A DNA stretch of 64,000 nt from Cyanophora paradoxa (lineage: Eukaryota; Glaucocystophyceae; Cyanophorales; Cyanophoraceae): contig QPMI01000658.1 in NCBI GenBank assembly GCA_004431415.1, forward strand, positions 124,001-188,000, written 5' to 3'. The position numbers and the translations under genes are program-made. This document shows positions 1 to 12,200 of the stretch, one piece after another. A model generated the notes under the pieces. The model searched no databases and had not been told where the DNA came from. It was given only the letters and a program-made list of their open reading frames with translations. Numbering within the stretch: the stretch's first letter is position 1; each line of letters starts with the position of its first letter.

Positions 1-3000
1 GCTCGTCCGTGCTCGCCGCGTCCGCCCCACCCTTCTCCTCGCCGCTGGCCGAGTCGGCCGGTGCTTCCGCGCCCTTCTCGTTCTTGGCTGCGCCCCAGGC
101 GCTCCGCTCCGCGGGGCCGCCCGAGAGGATGCGCTCGAGGATGCCGCGTTCCAGCGGCTTGAGGTCCTCCCGCGACTCGGCCCGCACCAGTTCGATGCCC
201 TCGCCCAGCGCCGGGGAGGCGGACGGGCGGCCGGAGCGCGCATACTTGCCGGCGCGGCTGCTCGAGGTCCACGAGATGGTCGAGTCGACGTCGAAGGAGC
301 CGGAGACGGCCGGCGCCCGCAGGCTCGAGCGCCGCGGCCGATGCGTCGGCTCGGCATCGCCGCCGAACGCGGTGACGTGCGAGGCGGCCGGGCCCCGGGC
401 TGACGTGCCCAGGTCCATCGCCGACGGCTCCGCCTTGCGCCCGCCCAACGCGGACTCTGCCGCGGGCGGCGGTCAGGCGCGCGGCGCGCTTGGCAGCGCT
501 CACGAAGCCGGGCGCGCGCGCGCACTCAGGGGCGGCGGCGGCGAGGAAAGGCCGAGGACGTCGAGGGGGCTGTGTGGGCTGTTCGAGCCGGCCCCGAGCT
601 CGAGTCGACAGGCTGCTCCATCTCCTCCCGCTCGTCGTCGCTCCGGCTAAACGCGAGGACGTCGCTGACGACGTGGGGCGGCGTCGGCACATGCGTCCCC
701 GAGTTCGAGCGGCTCGTCCCGGCGGCCACCACCGCCGCGACGTCCTCCATCGAGGCGGGCCGCAGCCGCGCCGTGAGCTTGGGCGACGCCGCGGGGGCGT
801 CCCCACGACCGCGCCGGCGCCGGCGCCCGCCTCGCCCGCCTCGACCGCCAGGGGCGCCTTGAGCTTCATGCTGGCCGAGCGCGGGGCGACGGCGCCGCGC
901 TTGATGCTCGCCGACTTCTGCACGCCGGCGCCGGCGCCGGCCGGCTCGCTCTCGCTGGCCGACTCGTTGCCCTTGCCGCCGCCCCCGCGCTTGCCGTGCG
1001 CGTGCTTCGGGCGCCGCTGCTCCGCCTTGTCGTGCCGCTTCTTCTCGTCGTGCGCGACGTGCGCCGCGTGCTTCGCCTCCTTCCGCTCCGCCCGCTCCTG
1101 CTTCTTCTCCGCCTTGCGCTCCTTGCGCATGCGCTTCTTCTCGGTCTCGCTGTCCTCCGTACCGTCCGTGCGCTGCGTGTGGGCCCCCTCCTCGCCCTCG
1201 GCCCCGGCCCCGGCCTCGCCCTCCCCGCCCTTGGCCGGCTGCGCATCCGCGAAATTCTCGATGCTCTTCGCGCTCCGGAACTTGACCGCCTGCGCAGGCG
1301 AAAACGGTCACCAAGTCAGTTCAGCCGGGGAACGTTAACGGTCGGTTCAGCTCAGGTGAACATGAACGCGCCTTGTCGTCCTCAGCGTCGTCGTCGGAGC
1401 TGGACTCGTCGGACTCGTCGGCGGCGCCGCCGAGCTTCTTGCGCGAGTAGTGCTTCGAGATGGCGCGGATCACGGGGCGCGGCACGTTCATCAGGATCTG
1501 CGAACTCGGCCGCGGCGCCGTCAGACGCGGCCGGCGCGAGATCGAAGAAGCGTAGCGGCGGAGGGCGGCGCAGGCGCGGGCGCAGGCGCGCACCTCGACG
1601 ATGCCCTTCTGCATCGAGTTGACCTTCTTGAACGCCGGCTGCGAGCGCGCGTGGGCATTCGCGAGGCGCCGGTCAGAGAAACGAAGGCGCAGATCGATGC
1701 AGAAATACGCACGCGGAAGACTCCGAAGATCAGGACCATGATGGCCGTGCAGAAGATCCCGAGCATGCCGCCCAGCAGGCCACCGGAGCGCTGGATGGCT
1801 AGGGGGCGAGGGGTTAGCAGGTTAGCTGGGCATAAGAACCAGCGCGCAGACCATTCGTAATCTAATCGCGCGGATGCGAGCGAAAGCGGGAAATAGCGGG
1901 AAAGGAAGCGCAAAAATGCCCCCCAGTCAGCACAAATCTCACCCGGGAATTCCGAAAATCACGATCAAGCATAAGACGGCCGCCAGAGAGATGCCGGACT
2001 GAGAGACGAGAGACACTCTAGAGAGCTCCAGACAGCATCTGCTTCGTACTGACGGGTTAGTGTAACGCGCGCACTCGCTGTTGCTGCTGCCCTCCCGCCG
2101 AAGCTGACTGACTGACGGCCTCCGGGAGCAGAAGGAAGGGAGAGGGACTGTCTTGGGAAAGCGGGGAGAGCGGGTCTTCCACCTCGTCGGTGTAGGCGGT
2201 GACGGCGCGGCGGGAGCCGTCGAGGATGCCGAAGACGCCGTTGCGGATCACCTAACCAGCGCTCAGCCTCGAGGGATAATTATCTCGAGGGCGCCGGGGG
2301 CGCGCGCGCGCGCGCACGAAGCGGAAGAGGGGGTTGGCCTGCACGTCGACTAGGTCCTCCATCTTCGCGAACTGGAATTCGCGCGCCTGCGGATCCGAGC
2401 GGGGCAAGTAAGCAAGGCGCGGGCGGGTCCGGAGATCTAGAGCGGACACTAGGAGAGACCCCCCCTTATAACATACATGTTAGCTACATAGATACACTGC
2501 TATCTATATTGAATCTATATTAACCTTAACAGAGATGTATAAGAGTTTGCTGCTCCGGAGCGCACGTTGTCGCTGTAGAGGTTGCCGGCGTCCCACAGGT
2601 TGCGGATCTGCGTCGTGATGCGCTCCGGCGGGCCCGGGTTCCACGACTCGATCGCGATCGAGGGGGCCGTCCACGCCGTCTTGACGGTCGCGTCCGTCGA
2701 GGCGACGTTGCCCGGCTCGCTCACGAGGTAGAGCATGCGGTGGTACTTCAGGAACTCGTCCACGGCCTGCGAACGCGCGCGGCCCGGCCCTTTAGAACGA
2801 GTCACCCTGAGGCGAATAATCTCAGTTCAGAGGGGCGCACCTCGTTGAGCAGGTTCTGCTGCTCAAGGAAGGTCGCCCCGTCGTTGTCGAACGCGATGAG
2901 GTTCAGCGACCGCACTGCGCCCCGCGCGGTCAGGAGCGGGACGCGACGCGAGGAGCGGGCGGGCGGGGAAGCGGGCGGGCGCGCCGTAGTAGGTGATGTC

Positions 3001-6000
3001 GCTGATGGCGCGGCGCTCCTGGCTGATCGTGCGGCTCCGGTTGATGCTGCGCGCGAGGGAGAGCGCACGTCAGGCCGGAGCTTGAGCTTGAGCTGAGCTT
3101 AAGCCTAAGCTGGGCCGGCGTTCGAATTCGGACCTCTTGCCGTACTGCTCGAAGAGGTCGCGGACGACGACGTACGTCACGGCGATGATCGTCATAAGCA
3201 CGATGATGCCCGTGATGATTCTGCGCGCGGGAAGAGTATTGATTAAGGATTTCAAGGTGAGGACGAGGTCCAAGTGAGCTAGCTGGGGGCGCGGGCGGGC
3301 GGGCGGGCGCACCCGTAGGACAGGCGCTTGACAGCGTCGACCTCCTTGGTCTGGATCTTGTACTCGCGGCCGCGGCGGCGCCGGCGCTTGGCCTGGCCGG
3401 CCTGCGAGGAGCCCTCCGAGCCGGTCCCCTGCGAGTGGCTCCCCGTCCCCGAGCTGTCGTCGTTCGTGCGCGAGTTATCGCCCTGGCTCGAGCCGGCGCC
3501 GCGCAGCTTGGCCTCCTTCTCCTCGATCTCGTCGGCGCGCTGGAACTGCATCGTGGCCTTCTCCGGCTCGTTCGCCACATCCTCCAGGAACGTGCCTGTG
3601 GGCCCCGCGCCCCGTTAGATTGCGCGCTTGAGCTCGCCGCGCGGGGCGGGGCAGGTCGATCCGCACCGTAGGCGCGGAGGAGGACCTTGGAGTTGGGGTA
3701 CTTCTTCACGAGGTTCTCGTAGGCGGAGGTGGCGAGGCGCTTCTCCGCGTAGATCGCCGCGAGCTTCTTGGGGACGTCCTCCACGACCCCCGTCCCCAGG
3801 TTCCCGTTGCTCTTCTTCGCGAGGTACCGCCAGAAGGCCTTCAGCTGGCGCAGGCACTCCTTGTGGTGCTTCTGCGCCTCCCCGTAGAAGCGCTTGAACT
3901 CGAGCATCCCCACGAAGTTGAGCTCCTCGCCGATGGCGCCCCCCGTGTTCGTCTGCTCCCAGTCCCGCCGGATCGACGAGAGCGCGAAGCTGCGCGACGA
4001 AACGGCCCGCGTCAGAGCCGGCAGGCATGGGTGGCGGGCCCCGCGCACCGCATGTCGAAACGGGGCTTGTTGCTCCACGCGCCCTTGAGCTCCAGGAGGC
4101 CGCTGGGCGCGTTCTTGCGGAAGTGGATCAGGTAGCTCGCCTGCGCGAAAGCCCTAGGAGGTGAGCCGCGGCGCCGGCGGCCCCCGCCCCCGCCCGCGCC
4201 CACGCACGTAGGAGATCCGGACGTAGGAAGACTCGGGGAACTGGGCCATGCCGCGCTTGAAGATCGCCTGCGGGTCGACGTCGCGAGGGGTCGGTCAGTC
4301 GGACGTATCAAAAGCGAAGGAGGCGAAAGGCGGACCTCGGCGCGCTCGAGGGCGGCGGGCGAGCGGTCGCGGCGGAGGAAGCGGGTGGCGACCTCGACCT
4401 CGCCCTCCGAGAGGAACTTGTTCTCGGAGAAGTAGCCGCGCAGGAAGAGGCGCCGCCAGCTGAAGTCCTCGTCGTTCAGGTCGTCGCTGTCCATGGCCGC
4501 CGGCTTGGAGACGCGCCGCGCGAAGCTGGAACCGGCGTTAAGGGCCCCGCCGGAGCTCGCGCCGAGGGTCGAGCCCTCCGTGTCGGGGCCCGCCTCGCCG
4601 CCGTCCTCGGCGCACGCGCCGGCCGCCTCGTTCACACTGGCGAGCCGCGAGGAAGACGCCGACTCCGCGTTGAGGTGCCGCCGCAGCACTCTCCGCACGT
4701 ACGTAACTGCGCGCGCCCGGACCGGAGGGCTCAGCAGCGGTCGGTGGGCGGAGCGGGGCGGGCGGGCGGGCGCACGGGAGATGTAGTAGCCGGCGGGGAG
4801 GGCGGCGATGGAGAAGAGCAGGGAGGCGATGGAGGCGACGAGCTTGGTGCCTTCGTCGAGGAAGGAGAGGACGCAGGAGCAGAGCGCGAAGACCGCCGCG
4901 CTCGTCATCAGCGCGCAGCGGAAGGCGTTGATCCGCGGCCGGTAGAACGGCTGCACCGTGATGAGGAAGACTGTGCATGCAGGCGCCAGAGTCAGACGGC
5001 TCGCCTCCCAGGGCGGCGGCGGCGGCGGGTTCGAATTCGGACCGGCGGCGAGGAGCATGAGGACGAAGATGGTGAAGTTGATTGCGGCAACTTGGCTCGC
5101 CGGGACGAGCGCAGTGATGAGGACCTGCCGGGCGGCGGCGCCAGGTCACATATGATCAGCCGCGCGGCGGGGCGGGGCGGGCGGAGCCGGGCGGGCGGCG
5201 GGGGCGGGGTCGGGGGCGGGGCGCGCCATGGCGGTACGGACGAGGAGGTAGAGGAAGTCGAAACGGCCGTGCGGGCGCGACTCGATGTCTCGCGACAGCG
5301 GCTTCCGGTCTGCCGGGGCGGGGCGGGGCGGGGCCGCGCGGTAAGGAGCGGAAAGGAGGGGGAGAAAGAAAGGAAGCGTCCAGGGGCCCACCGTGGTAGA
5401 CGAGGGCCATGAGGCAGGCGTAGGGGACGAAGAGAAGGAGCGCGACGACGCTCACCCCGAGGTAGATCACTGCGCGGGAGGGGTTGAGAGGGGAGGGGGG
5501 GGGGGGAGGGGGGCAGGGGGGGTACTCACGGTGCGTGGCGCTCCAGCAGACTTGGAGGTTCTCTTCGTTGCCCTTCGCCCCGCACCTCACGCCCCACATG
5601 AAGAAGCTGCGCGGGGGGGGGTACGTCAGGCCTTGCGCCGCGAACGGGTGCCGGGCGCGGGGCCGCTCACTTGATGATCGTGATGTAGAAGGCCTGGGCG
5701 GGGTACCCGATTAAACCGCGCGAGGCGAAAGGGCGCGGAACACCGCCGCCCGCGCACCGTGAGCATGATCTTGACGACGACCCGCAGGATCTTGACGGGA
5801 AGCATCATGAAGCGCTGCGTCCTGAAGTTGTACCACACTTGCGTACGCGGGCGGCGGGCGGGGGTCAGAGAATTGATCCCGCTCGGGTCCCAAGCTCGGA
5901 GGCCCCGGAGATCTAGTCTAGACAGGCGCACCGAGGACGCTCAGGCTCATGGCGATGAAGACGCAGCTCGCGGCGAGCCAGAAGAAGAACTCGAGGATTC

Positions 6001-6634
6001 CGGAGTGCGAGTTCATGAAAGAAGCGTAGACGTTCGTGATGCTCTGAAGCCAGCCAACAACGTCCTGCGCAGAGGGCAGGTGAGCGCGTTAACGTTGCTG
6101 GCACCGCGCGCTCAAATTCCGTACCGAGGACCAGGTGTTCCCGGTCGTCATGCTCAGGCCGAGCAGCTGGAGAAAGTCGATGAACTGCGAGCGGCAGCGG
6201 GTGAGCTTGCGAACAGGCCACGAGCTGCTACAACGCGCACCTGCAAGAGAAAGACGCTGATGAAGTTCTTGAACATCGATTTCCGCTTGGCGGCCCGCTC
6301 GCAGAGTGTGTACAAAACGCCGAAAAAAGCGTCCTCCAACCTTCCGGAATCTCAGGACGCAAAAGGGACGCGAGGGATACCCGAGGGACGGCACGCACTT
6401 TCGCTCCTTAAGGTCCTCGCTCTCCATCAGCACAGCGGACTCGTTCCCCGCGCTGACCACGCTGGGTTCGTACCCAGCATCACTTCCTGCTGCTATGCTC
6501 GCTCTCCGACCTGTGCTGACTCCCGGGACTTCGCCGGTAGCGCGCGACGCGTCAACCGCGAGCTGGCCTCCAGAATCCGGATCGCCGCTGAACGTCCGGC
6601 CGCGGCCTTTCAACGAAGACCGCCTGCCGCTCAT
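1..6634 (-). CDS. TmcB/TmcC-like multi-pass membrane protein with TPR-like repeats (3' end off the window)
   Basis: About 27 exons. Exons on the minus strand, in transcript order: 6634-6399, 6340-6241, 6184-6125, 6064-5932, 5837-5758, 5693-5671, 5606-5530, 5469-5392, 5309-5227, 5124-5043, 4970-4776, 4706-4336, 4267-4208, 4140-4050, 3989-3667, 3595-3313, 3220-3134, 3046-2985, 2914-2841, 2766-2566, 2386-2318, 2251-2183, 1998-1943, 1798-1713, 1638-1594, 1498-1368, then 1289 to the left edge. The start is the ATG at 6634. The N-terminus has a FFGVLYTLCE motif followed by several hydrophobic helices. The middle has TPR-like TmcB repeats such as YENLVKKYPNSKVLLRAYG, followed by FLEDVANEPEKA. Further transmembrane segments follow, then a Lys/Glu-rich low-complexity tail. 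This order matches the Dictyostelium tiny-macrocysts B/C family, which is widespread in protists and whose biochemical role is poorly known. Two introns appear to use GC donors. In the last exon the frame changes near 790-850, by a small intron or an indel. Confidence 0.85.
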
Positions 6635-7168
6635 CTCGATCGGCTTTCGGGGGAACCGCCCCGCAGGTGAAGGGGTGACTTGATCGCGGCGTCAAACTCG
6701 ACTGAGAGCTTCGAATTCGATCGGCGTGCGCGTCGTGTGCGTACGAGCGCGTTCAAGCTTCAAGCTCTCTAGGTTTTCACGTACGCGCTGCTGCTGCTGC
6801 GCTGTGCTCGCAAAGTAGCTCAGCGGCTACTACAGCTCGACGGCCGGGAACTTGCTTCTTCGCCGGGTACCGTAATTCTGAACTTCCATGACGACCCGAG
6901 ATCTTGGCGCACGCCATCGATAGACGAGGATCTGCAAGCAGGCCGGTTGCTTAGCTAGCTAGATCTAGAATCGAAAGGCGTTCTGCTTGCAAAGTAGCCC
7001 GCGGGGGGAGGTCTCGGGGGCGGTACGCGCAAAACCTCGCGGGGCGCGGCCGCGGCCGCTAGCCAGAGCGCGCGACCAGAGGAAAATTGATCTTCAAGAA
7101 CTGCGCTGTTGAAAGAAGCTGAAGGCCTAGGGAGCTAGCCTACCATTCTACCTAGGCGCTGCTAGCGC
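6635..7168. other. Intergenic, no gene seen
   Basis: This 534-base gap separates two minus-strand genes, so it should hold the promoter of the TmcB-like gene and the 3' end of the RING gene. I see only short palindromes (for example a repeated GCGGCCGC core near 7046) and no coding pattern. Confidence 0.5.
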
Positions 7169-8787
7169 TCAGAGGCGGGAGGCGACGTGGCCGGCGACGG
7201 GGGCGCGGCAGAGGGGGCACTTGTTCTCGATGCGGGGCTGGCACGCTTCGCACACGCACAGGTGCATGCAGGGCATGAGCACCACCTGCGCCGGCGACGT
7301 CAGCCGAGGCGGAGGCGCGCGGGGCGGGGCGGGGCGGGGCGGGGCGGGGCGCACTCGGCGGGGCCGCTCCAGGCAGGCGACGCAGGTCGTGTCCCTGAGG
7401 CGGTCCTCCAGAGCCGAGAGCCGCCCCTGGAGCGCGGTCGCCTCGTCCCGGTCGGCGACGGGGCTCCGCGCCAGGCGCGCGGCGAGGGCGTCCGCCTCCC
7501 GCTCCAGGTCCGAGGCGCGGCGCTCGGCGGACTGCCGCCGGGCGCGCTCCTCGAGAAACAGGCGCCGCAGGGCGCGCAGCTCGACCTGGAGGCCGGCGTC
7601 GCCCGCCGAGCCAGCGCTCCCCGCCGGCGAGGGCGGGCCGGAGCCGGCCTCCTCGCGAGAAGCCGAGCCCGAGCCTCGCCGCTCGCCCCGTGCCGGCGTC
7701 GCGGCGGTCGCCTCCTCCTCTTCGGGGGCGGGGGCGGAGGCGGAGGTGGAGGAGGGGCTGGGTGCGGGCGCGGGAGGGGGCGAGGCGGGTGCGAGGGGCG
7801 CGGAGGAGGGGCGGCGGGGCGCGTGGGGAAGGGCCTCGGCGGCGGCGCGGGCCTGCTGGAACTCCAGGACCGCCTCTATGATCTCATGCGCAAAGTCCCG
7901 CACCCGCGCCTCCTCTGCCGGCGCAGACTCAGCAGCTGGAACAACCGAAGGCGGCGAAGCGAAGCGGGGCGGGGCGGCACCCATGCCGGGGAGCCCGAAG
8001 AGCTCGTCGAGGGTGATGGGGCGCGCCTTGGCGATGACGGAGAGCTGGTCGTTGCTGATGACGTCCCAGGGCGCCAGGTTCTCGTCGTTCAGGTCCTGCA
8101 GGATCTGCGCCGCCGGCATCAGCGCGCGGTTCGGCGTGCGGGCGGAGCCGGCGGGGCTAGATAGCCGTACGCGCCTTTCTCCGAACGACGAGCAGCCTCG
8201 TGAAGCACTCGTTGCTGGTGGGCGTGAGCTCCGCAGCCGCCTGCTTCACGCTGACCTTCGGCTTCCTGGGCCTCAGCGCCGCACCCGAAGACGCTGATAT
8301 AACGATCATTAGCACGCGCGCGAGACGACTGGAGCGGGCGGCGCACCCGCCGAGCCAACCCCGAGGTTGAGCGCTGCAGCCGCTGCCGAACGTTGGAGCC
8401 CGCACACGAGCAAGTTCGAAAGAGAGCTCACCGGCGGGCCCGAGCTTTGAACCAAAGTCGAGGCTCTTCGAAACTGGAAGACGCTAATACACGGTTACGT
8501 TCCCCGCCGCGCCGATCCGGGGTGGCACGGCTCACCGGTTTGGAAGGGCCCGGCTGGCGATCCAGGGGCCTCTTCAACGATGCAGACGCGCTTGAGGCTG
8601 ACGCTAGCTGAGCTGCCTTGGCATTCCGCTGGGCCAGCACGCCGTGCTCGACGGGAAGGCCGGCAGGGACGGACGGGGCATGGCGGAGCTCCGGGTCGCA
8701 GTAGATTGTGAACGGCTGAATGTTTGAGCGCGAGGAAGATGCCTGCAAAGGCCCAGGGCCCCCGACGGAGCGCGTCCGGCCCAGCAT
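7169..8787 (-). CDS. RING-finger protein with HRDC-like region, probable E3 ubiquitin ligase
   Basis: Exons on the minus strand: about 8787-8534, about 8480-8430, about 8380-8344, 8293-8175, 8104-7355 and 7285-7169 (stop TGA). The C-terminal exon pair forms a C3HC4 RING: CVAC, then MPCMHLCVCEAC, then KCPLC, ending a few residues before the stop. This LRSAM1/MGRN1-like terminal RING normally recruits an E2 for ubiquitin transfer. Residues around the 8175/8104 junction (LLVVRRK, ILQDLNDENLAPWDVISNDQ, then ARPITLDELFGLPGMG) resemble an HRDC helical domain. Between them lie a Pro/Ser/Ala-rich linker and an Arg/Glu-rich coiled coil. The N-terminal part contains a PFTIYCDPELR segment that I cannot assign. 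The ATG at 8787 is the best visible start, but an upstream exon is possible. The HRDC join needs a GC donor at 8174. Confidence 0.75.
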
Positions 8788-9208
8788 CGCCGAAATCCTG
8801 TACCCGATTTCAAAAAAACTGCGAAAACTTGTGTGGTACCGGGCAGCACCGCAGCGGCCCTGGAAAAGCGCTCCAGCTGCTCATGGGCACAAGTTCGAGA
8901 AGCCGGCCACCGGCCGACTCCGCGCGCTGCCGCGGAGGCGCGCACCACTTTTGGCCTTGCGCGCCGCCGTGCAGCGGGCTCTCAGTCTAGCAGTGAGACT
9001 GCTTCGTTAAGCTAGGCTTTCTGAAGCTGAGCACTTCCCGAAGCAGCGCGGCGACCAAGCGGCCGCGTCACGACGTGCAAGCGGTCCGCCTGGAACCCGT
9101 TAGCGCCAGCTAGCTGAGCTGCGGCACCCTGTGTGAGTCCCTTGCGGCGCGTCAGCGTCGCGTGAGCTGCGGCATAGGTGGTCAGCGTCAGCCGAGCAGC
9201 GCCGGCGA
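8788..9208. promoter_or_regulatory. Divergent intergenic region, probable shared promoter area
   Basis: The RING gene starts leftward at about 8787 and the EF-hand-like gene starts rightward at 9209, leaving about 420 bases that must carry both promoters. I see no TATA box or recognisable motif. The assignment rests on gene arrangement only. Confidence 0.35.
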
Positions 9209-12200
9209 TGCAGACGCAGACGCCGGCGCTCGAGCTATTGGAGGCGCTGCGCCGCACGCGCAGGATCGTCCAGTGCACCACGTCCGACCTCTTCCAGTCC
9301 GCCCGCCCCGCCCGTCTCCCGCCTCCCGCCTTTCGCCTCCCGGCCCGTTGACGCGGGGCGGCGCGCGGGCAGTGGGGACCCCTTCGTGTCTACGGCGGAG
9401 AAGCGCCTGGCGGGGCGGGCGTGGACAGAGGAGGACGGCGTGCTCGGCGGCTCGACGCGGGTGGCCATGCGCCCGCGCCCGCTGGCGGCCCCCGCCGCCG
9501 AAGCGGCGGACCCCGAAGAGGCAGGCCTGTGGAATGACGAGGACGGGGTGTGGGAGGAGCAGCTCGCCGGGGCGTACGCGGATCTGGAGCTGGCGGAGGG
9601 CGTACGGGCCCAAGAGGCGGCCCGGCTTCGGGCAATCTCGACCCTACCCCCCCGCCAGCTTGGCTTCGAGCCGGAACCCGGGGCCGGCCCCGCCCCGGGC
9701 CTCGGCGACGATGACGACGACGACGACGAAGACGCGCCGCGCGTTCGGAGCCCGTACCCCTCCCGCCCCCGCCCCCGCCCCCGCTCCTCCGCCTCCGCTT
9801 CCGCCTCCGCATCGGCTTCGGCGCGTACCCTCCCCCTCACGGCGTCGCTGCCGGCGCTACCCCCCGGGAGCCCGTCCCCCCCGCCTCTCCTCGGCGGACC
9901 GGAAGTTGACATCCTAGAGAGCCTGCGCCGGCCGCCCTCCCGCTCCAGCCTCGAGGTACCCCGGTACCCCCCCTCCCCTCCCCCCCCCTCTCTGAACCCC
10001 CGCGCCCAGGGCCTATGGTGGGGCTCCAAGCCCCGGCCCCGCCCCGCATCCACCGCAAGCCCCGCCGCCGTGCGCACCTCCTCTCCCGCCCCGCCCGCCC
10101 ACTCCGCCGGTCTCTCGCCGACCCGCCGGCGCTGCGCAGCTCCGGCGCTCGCGCTCCCAGAGGAACCCATGGGACCGTTCCTCCTCCTCCCCCTCCCGCC
10201 GGGGCTCTCGCTCCGGCAGCTTCGCCGGCCTCGACGAGGTGCTCCTAGGAGGGCGCCGGATTCCTCCCCCCCCGGACCCGGGGTACGTCCTGGGCCGCCC
10301 CGTCTCGGAGCTGGGCCCCCGCCTCCGGCGCCAGCTCGCGATCGAGGCCCGCGAGGCCGCCTACCGCGCCGCCCTCGCCGCCGACGCCGAAGGTGTACCC
10401 CCCTCCTCCTCCCCCCCCCCTCTTCCTAACTTTCTTCCCTCCCTTCCTTCCTCAGCGCTCGCGGGGGAGCTGCTTCTGGCCGACCTGGCGCCCCGCTCGC
10501 CCACGGCCCTCGCGGCCCTCGCCGCCCGCCTCGCCGCCTCCCTCCACTCCCTCTACGGTCCGTGCTTTCGGCTTTTCATTAGGCTTCATTAAGCTACGGT
10601 CCACTCCCAAACATAGAGCTTCCGGGTTTTCATTAAGAGTCCGCCCGCTCCACGTTAAGGAGTTCCAGGCGCAACGCGCCCTCCGCCGCCGCCGCCCGCT
10701 CACGCCCTTCGGCCCGCCCGCCGGCCCGCCCGCCCCCGCAGTACTAAGAGCTTAAGAGTTTAAGCTAAGAGCTTTTAAAGAAGCTCTAGTTGCAAGGGAG
10801 CTAAAGATCCGCGCCGCACTTAAGCCGCCCGCTCACGACCGCTCACGACCGCCCCCGCAGTGAAACTTAAGCGCTTTGAAATTAAAGAGTTTGAGCTTGA
10901 AACTTCGAACTTAGAACTTAGAAAGTCCGCCCGCTCTTCGTTAGAGAGCTCCAGGCGAAAAGCGCCCTTGCAGTTTCCCTCCTTTTTCTCTGCAGCCCGC
11001 CCGCCTGTCTTGCAACCACGCCGCCCGCTCACGACCGCCCGCCCCCGCAGTCCCGCTGCGCTCGGTCTTCGAGTACTACCGGGACGGCCACCGCGCGTGG
11101 CCCGCCACGCACCGCGCCCTCCTCCGCCGCCTCGCCCTCCGCTTCCCTTCTTCAAAGGCGCCCGACGAGGATTCCCACGAGGGTCCGGGGCCTTCTTCAC
11201 CTTCGCCTTCGCCTTCGCCGCGGCCCGAAGGGGTCCTGGGGCGCCCGGCGCTGGAGCGGCTCTTACAGGACGCCGGCCTAGTCGCCCCGCCCTACGTCCC
11301 GCCCCCGTCCCCGCGGCCCGATCCCCTCTTCCCCTTCTCCCGGAGGCCCTCCTACGCCCCTGCCCCTACCCCCCCTCCTCCGCCTGCCCCCCCTCCTCCT
11401 CCTGGGACTCCCTACCTCACCGCGGCGGAGGTGGAGGAGGCGTACCGGGCGGCCGCCAGCGACGACTTCATGCAGACGATGCGGGGCGCGTACCTCGCGG
11501 CCCGCTCCGGCCTCGCCCGCCCCGTGCGTCCGCACCCGCCTCCGCTTCGCCCTGATTTGATCCGGCCTGATTTGATCCGGCAGGTCACGGCCGAAGCCGC
11601 GGGGCGGCGCCCCTTCTCTTCCGAAGCAGCGGCCCGGCCCGCCACCAGCGGACCGGGGCGACCCTTAGCGGGCCGTCCCCTCTTTCTCGCCCCCCCAGTC
11701 CCCGGGGCCCCCTCGGCCCCCTCCTCCTCCCCCGCCCCCCCCGAGCCCTGCCGCGCCCCCCTCTCTTTCGCCCAGTTCGTGTCTCTCCTTGCCCGCCTGG
11801 CGCACGCGCGGCACGGGCGGGGCGCCCGCTCCTGGGAGCCCGCGGGCCGGCTCGAGGCCCAGCTGGAGCGGCTAGCCTCCGAGGAGCTCTTGCCCCGCGC
11901 CGCCTACGACGACGCGGCGGAGCTTCTAAAGGCGGTACGCTTATTCTTTCTTTTAAGGAGCTTTCTTCTTATTATTATTATTCTTTGTTGTTATGTTAGA
12001 CGCGGGCGCCGCGGGTGCTGGAGGCGCTGGAGGGGTCGGGCCCCGCGCTGCGGGGCCTCTTCCGGCGCTACGCCGTCCAGCGGCCCCTGCCGCCCCCGAC
12101 GCCCCTCGTCACCGCCCCGCCGCCTCCTCCGCCCCCGCCACGGCCGGCCGCGGCGGCTGCGAAGGGGAAGGGAAAGGGCAAAGGTTCGAATCCCGCCCGT

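Noticed and set aside
526-1314. 262-residue open frame rich in Arg/Gly on the minus strand
   Set aside because: Shadow of the real Lys/Glu-rich exon frame; its composition is what GC-rich coding DNA gives out of frame.
7187-8297. Long plus-strand open frames opposite the RING gene
   Set aside because: Antisense shadows: low complexity, no motif, and the opposite strand has a clear RING with matching splice phases.
9235-10170. 311-residue minus-strand frame opposite the EF-hand-like gene
   Set aside because: Arg/Gly-rich shadow; exons on the plus strand join in phase and contain conserved-looking modules.
12181-12200. GGTTCGAATCC-like sequence resembling a tRNA B box
   Set aside because: No cloverleaf can be drawn around it; it is the donor end of an intron.
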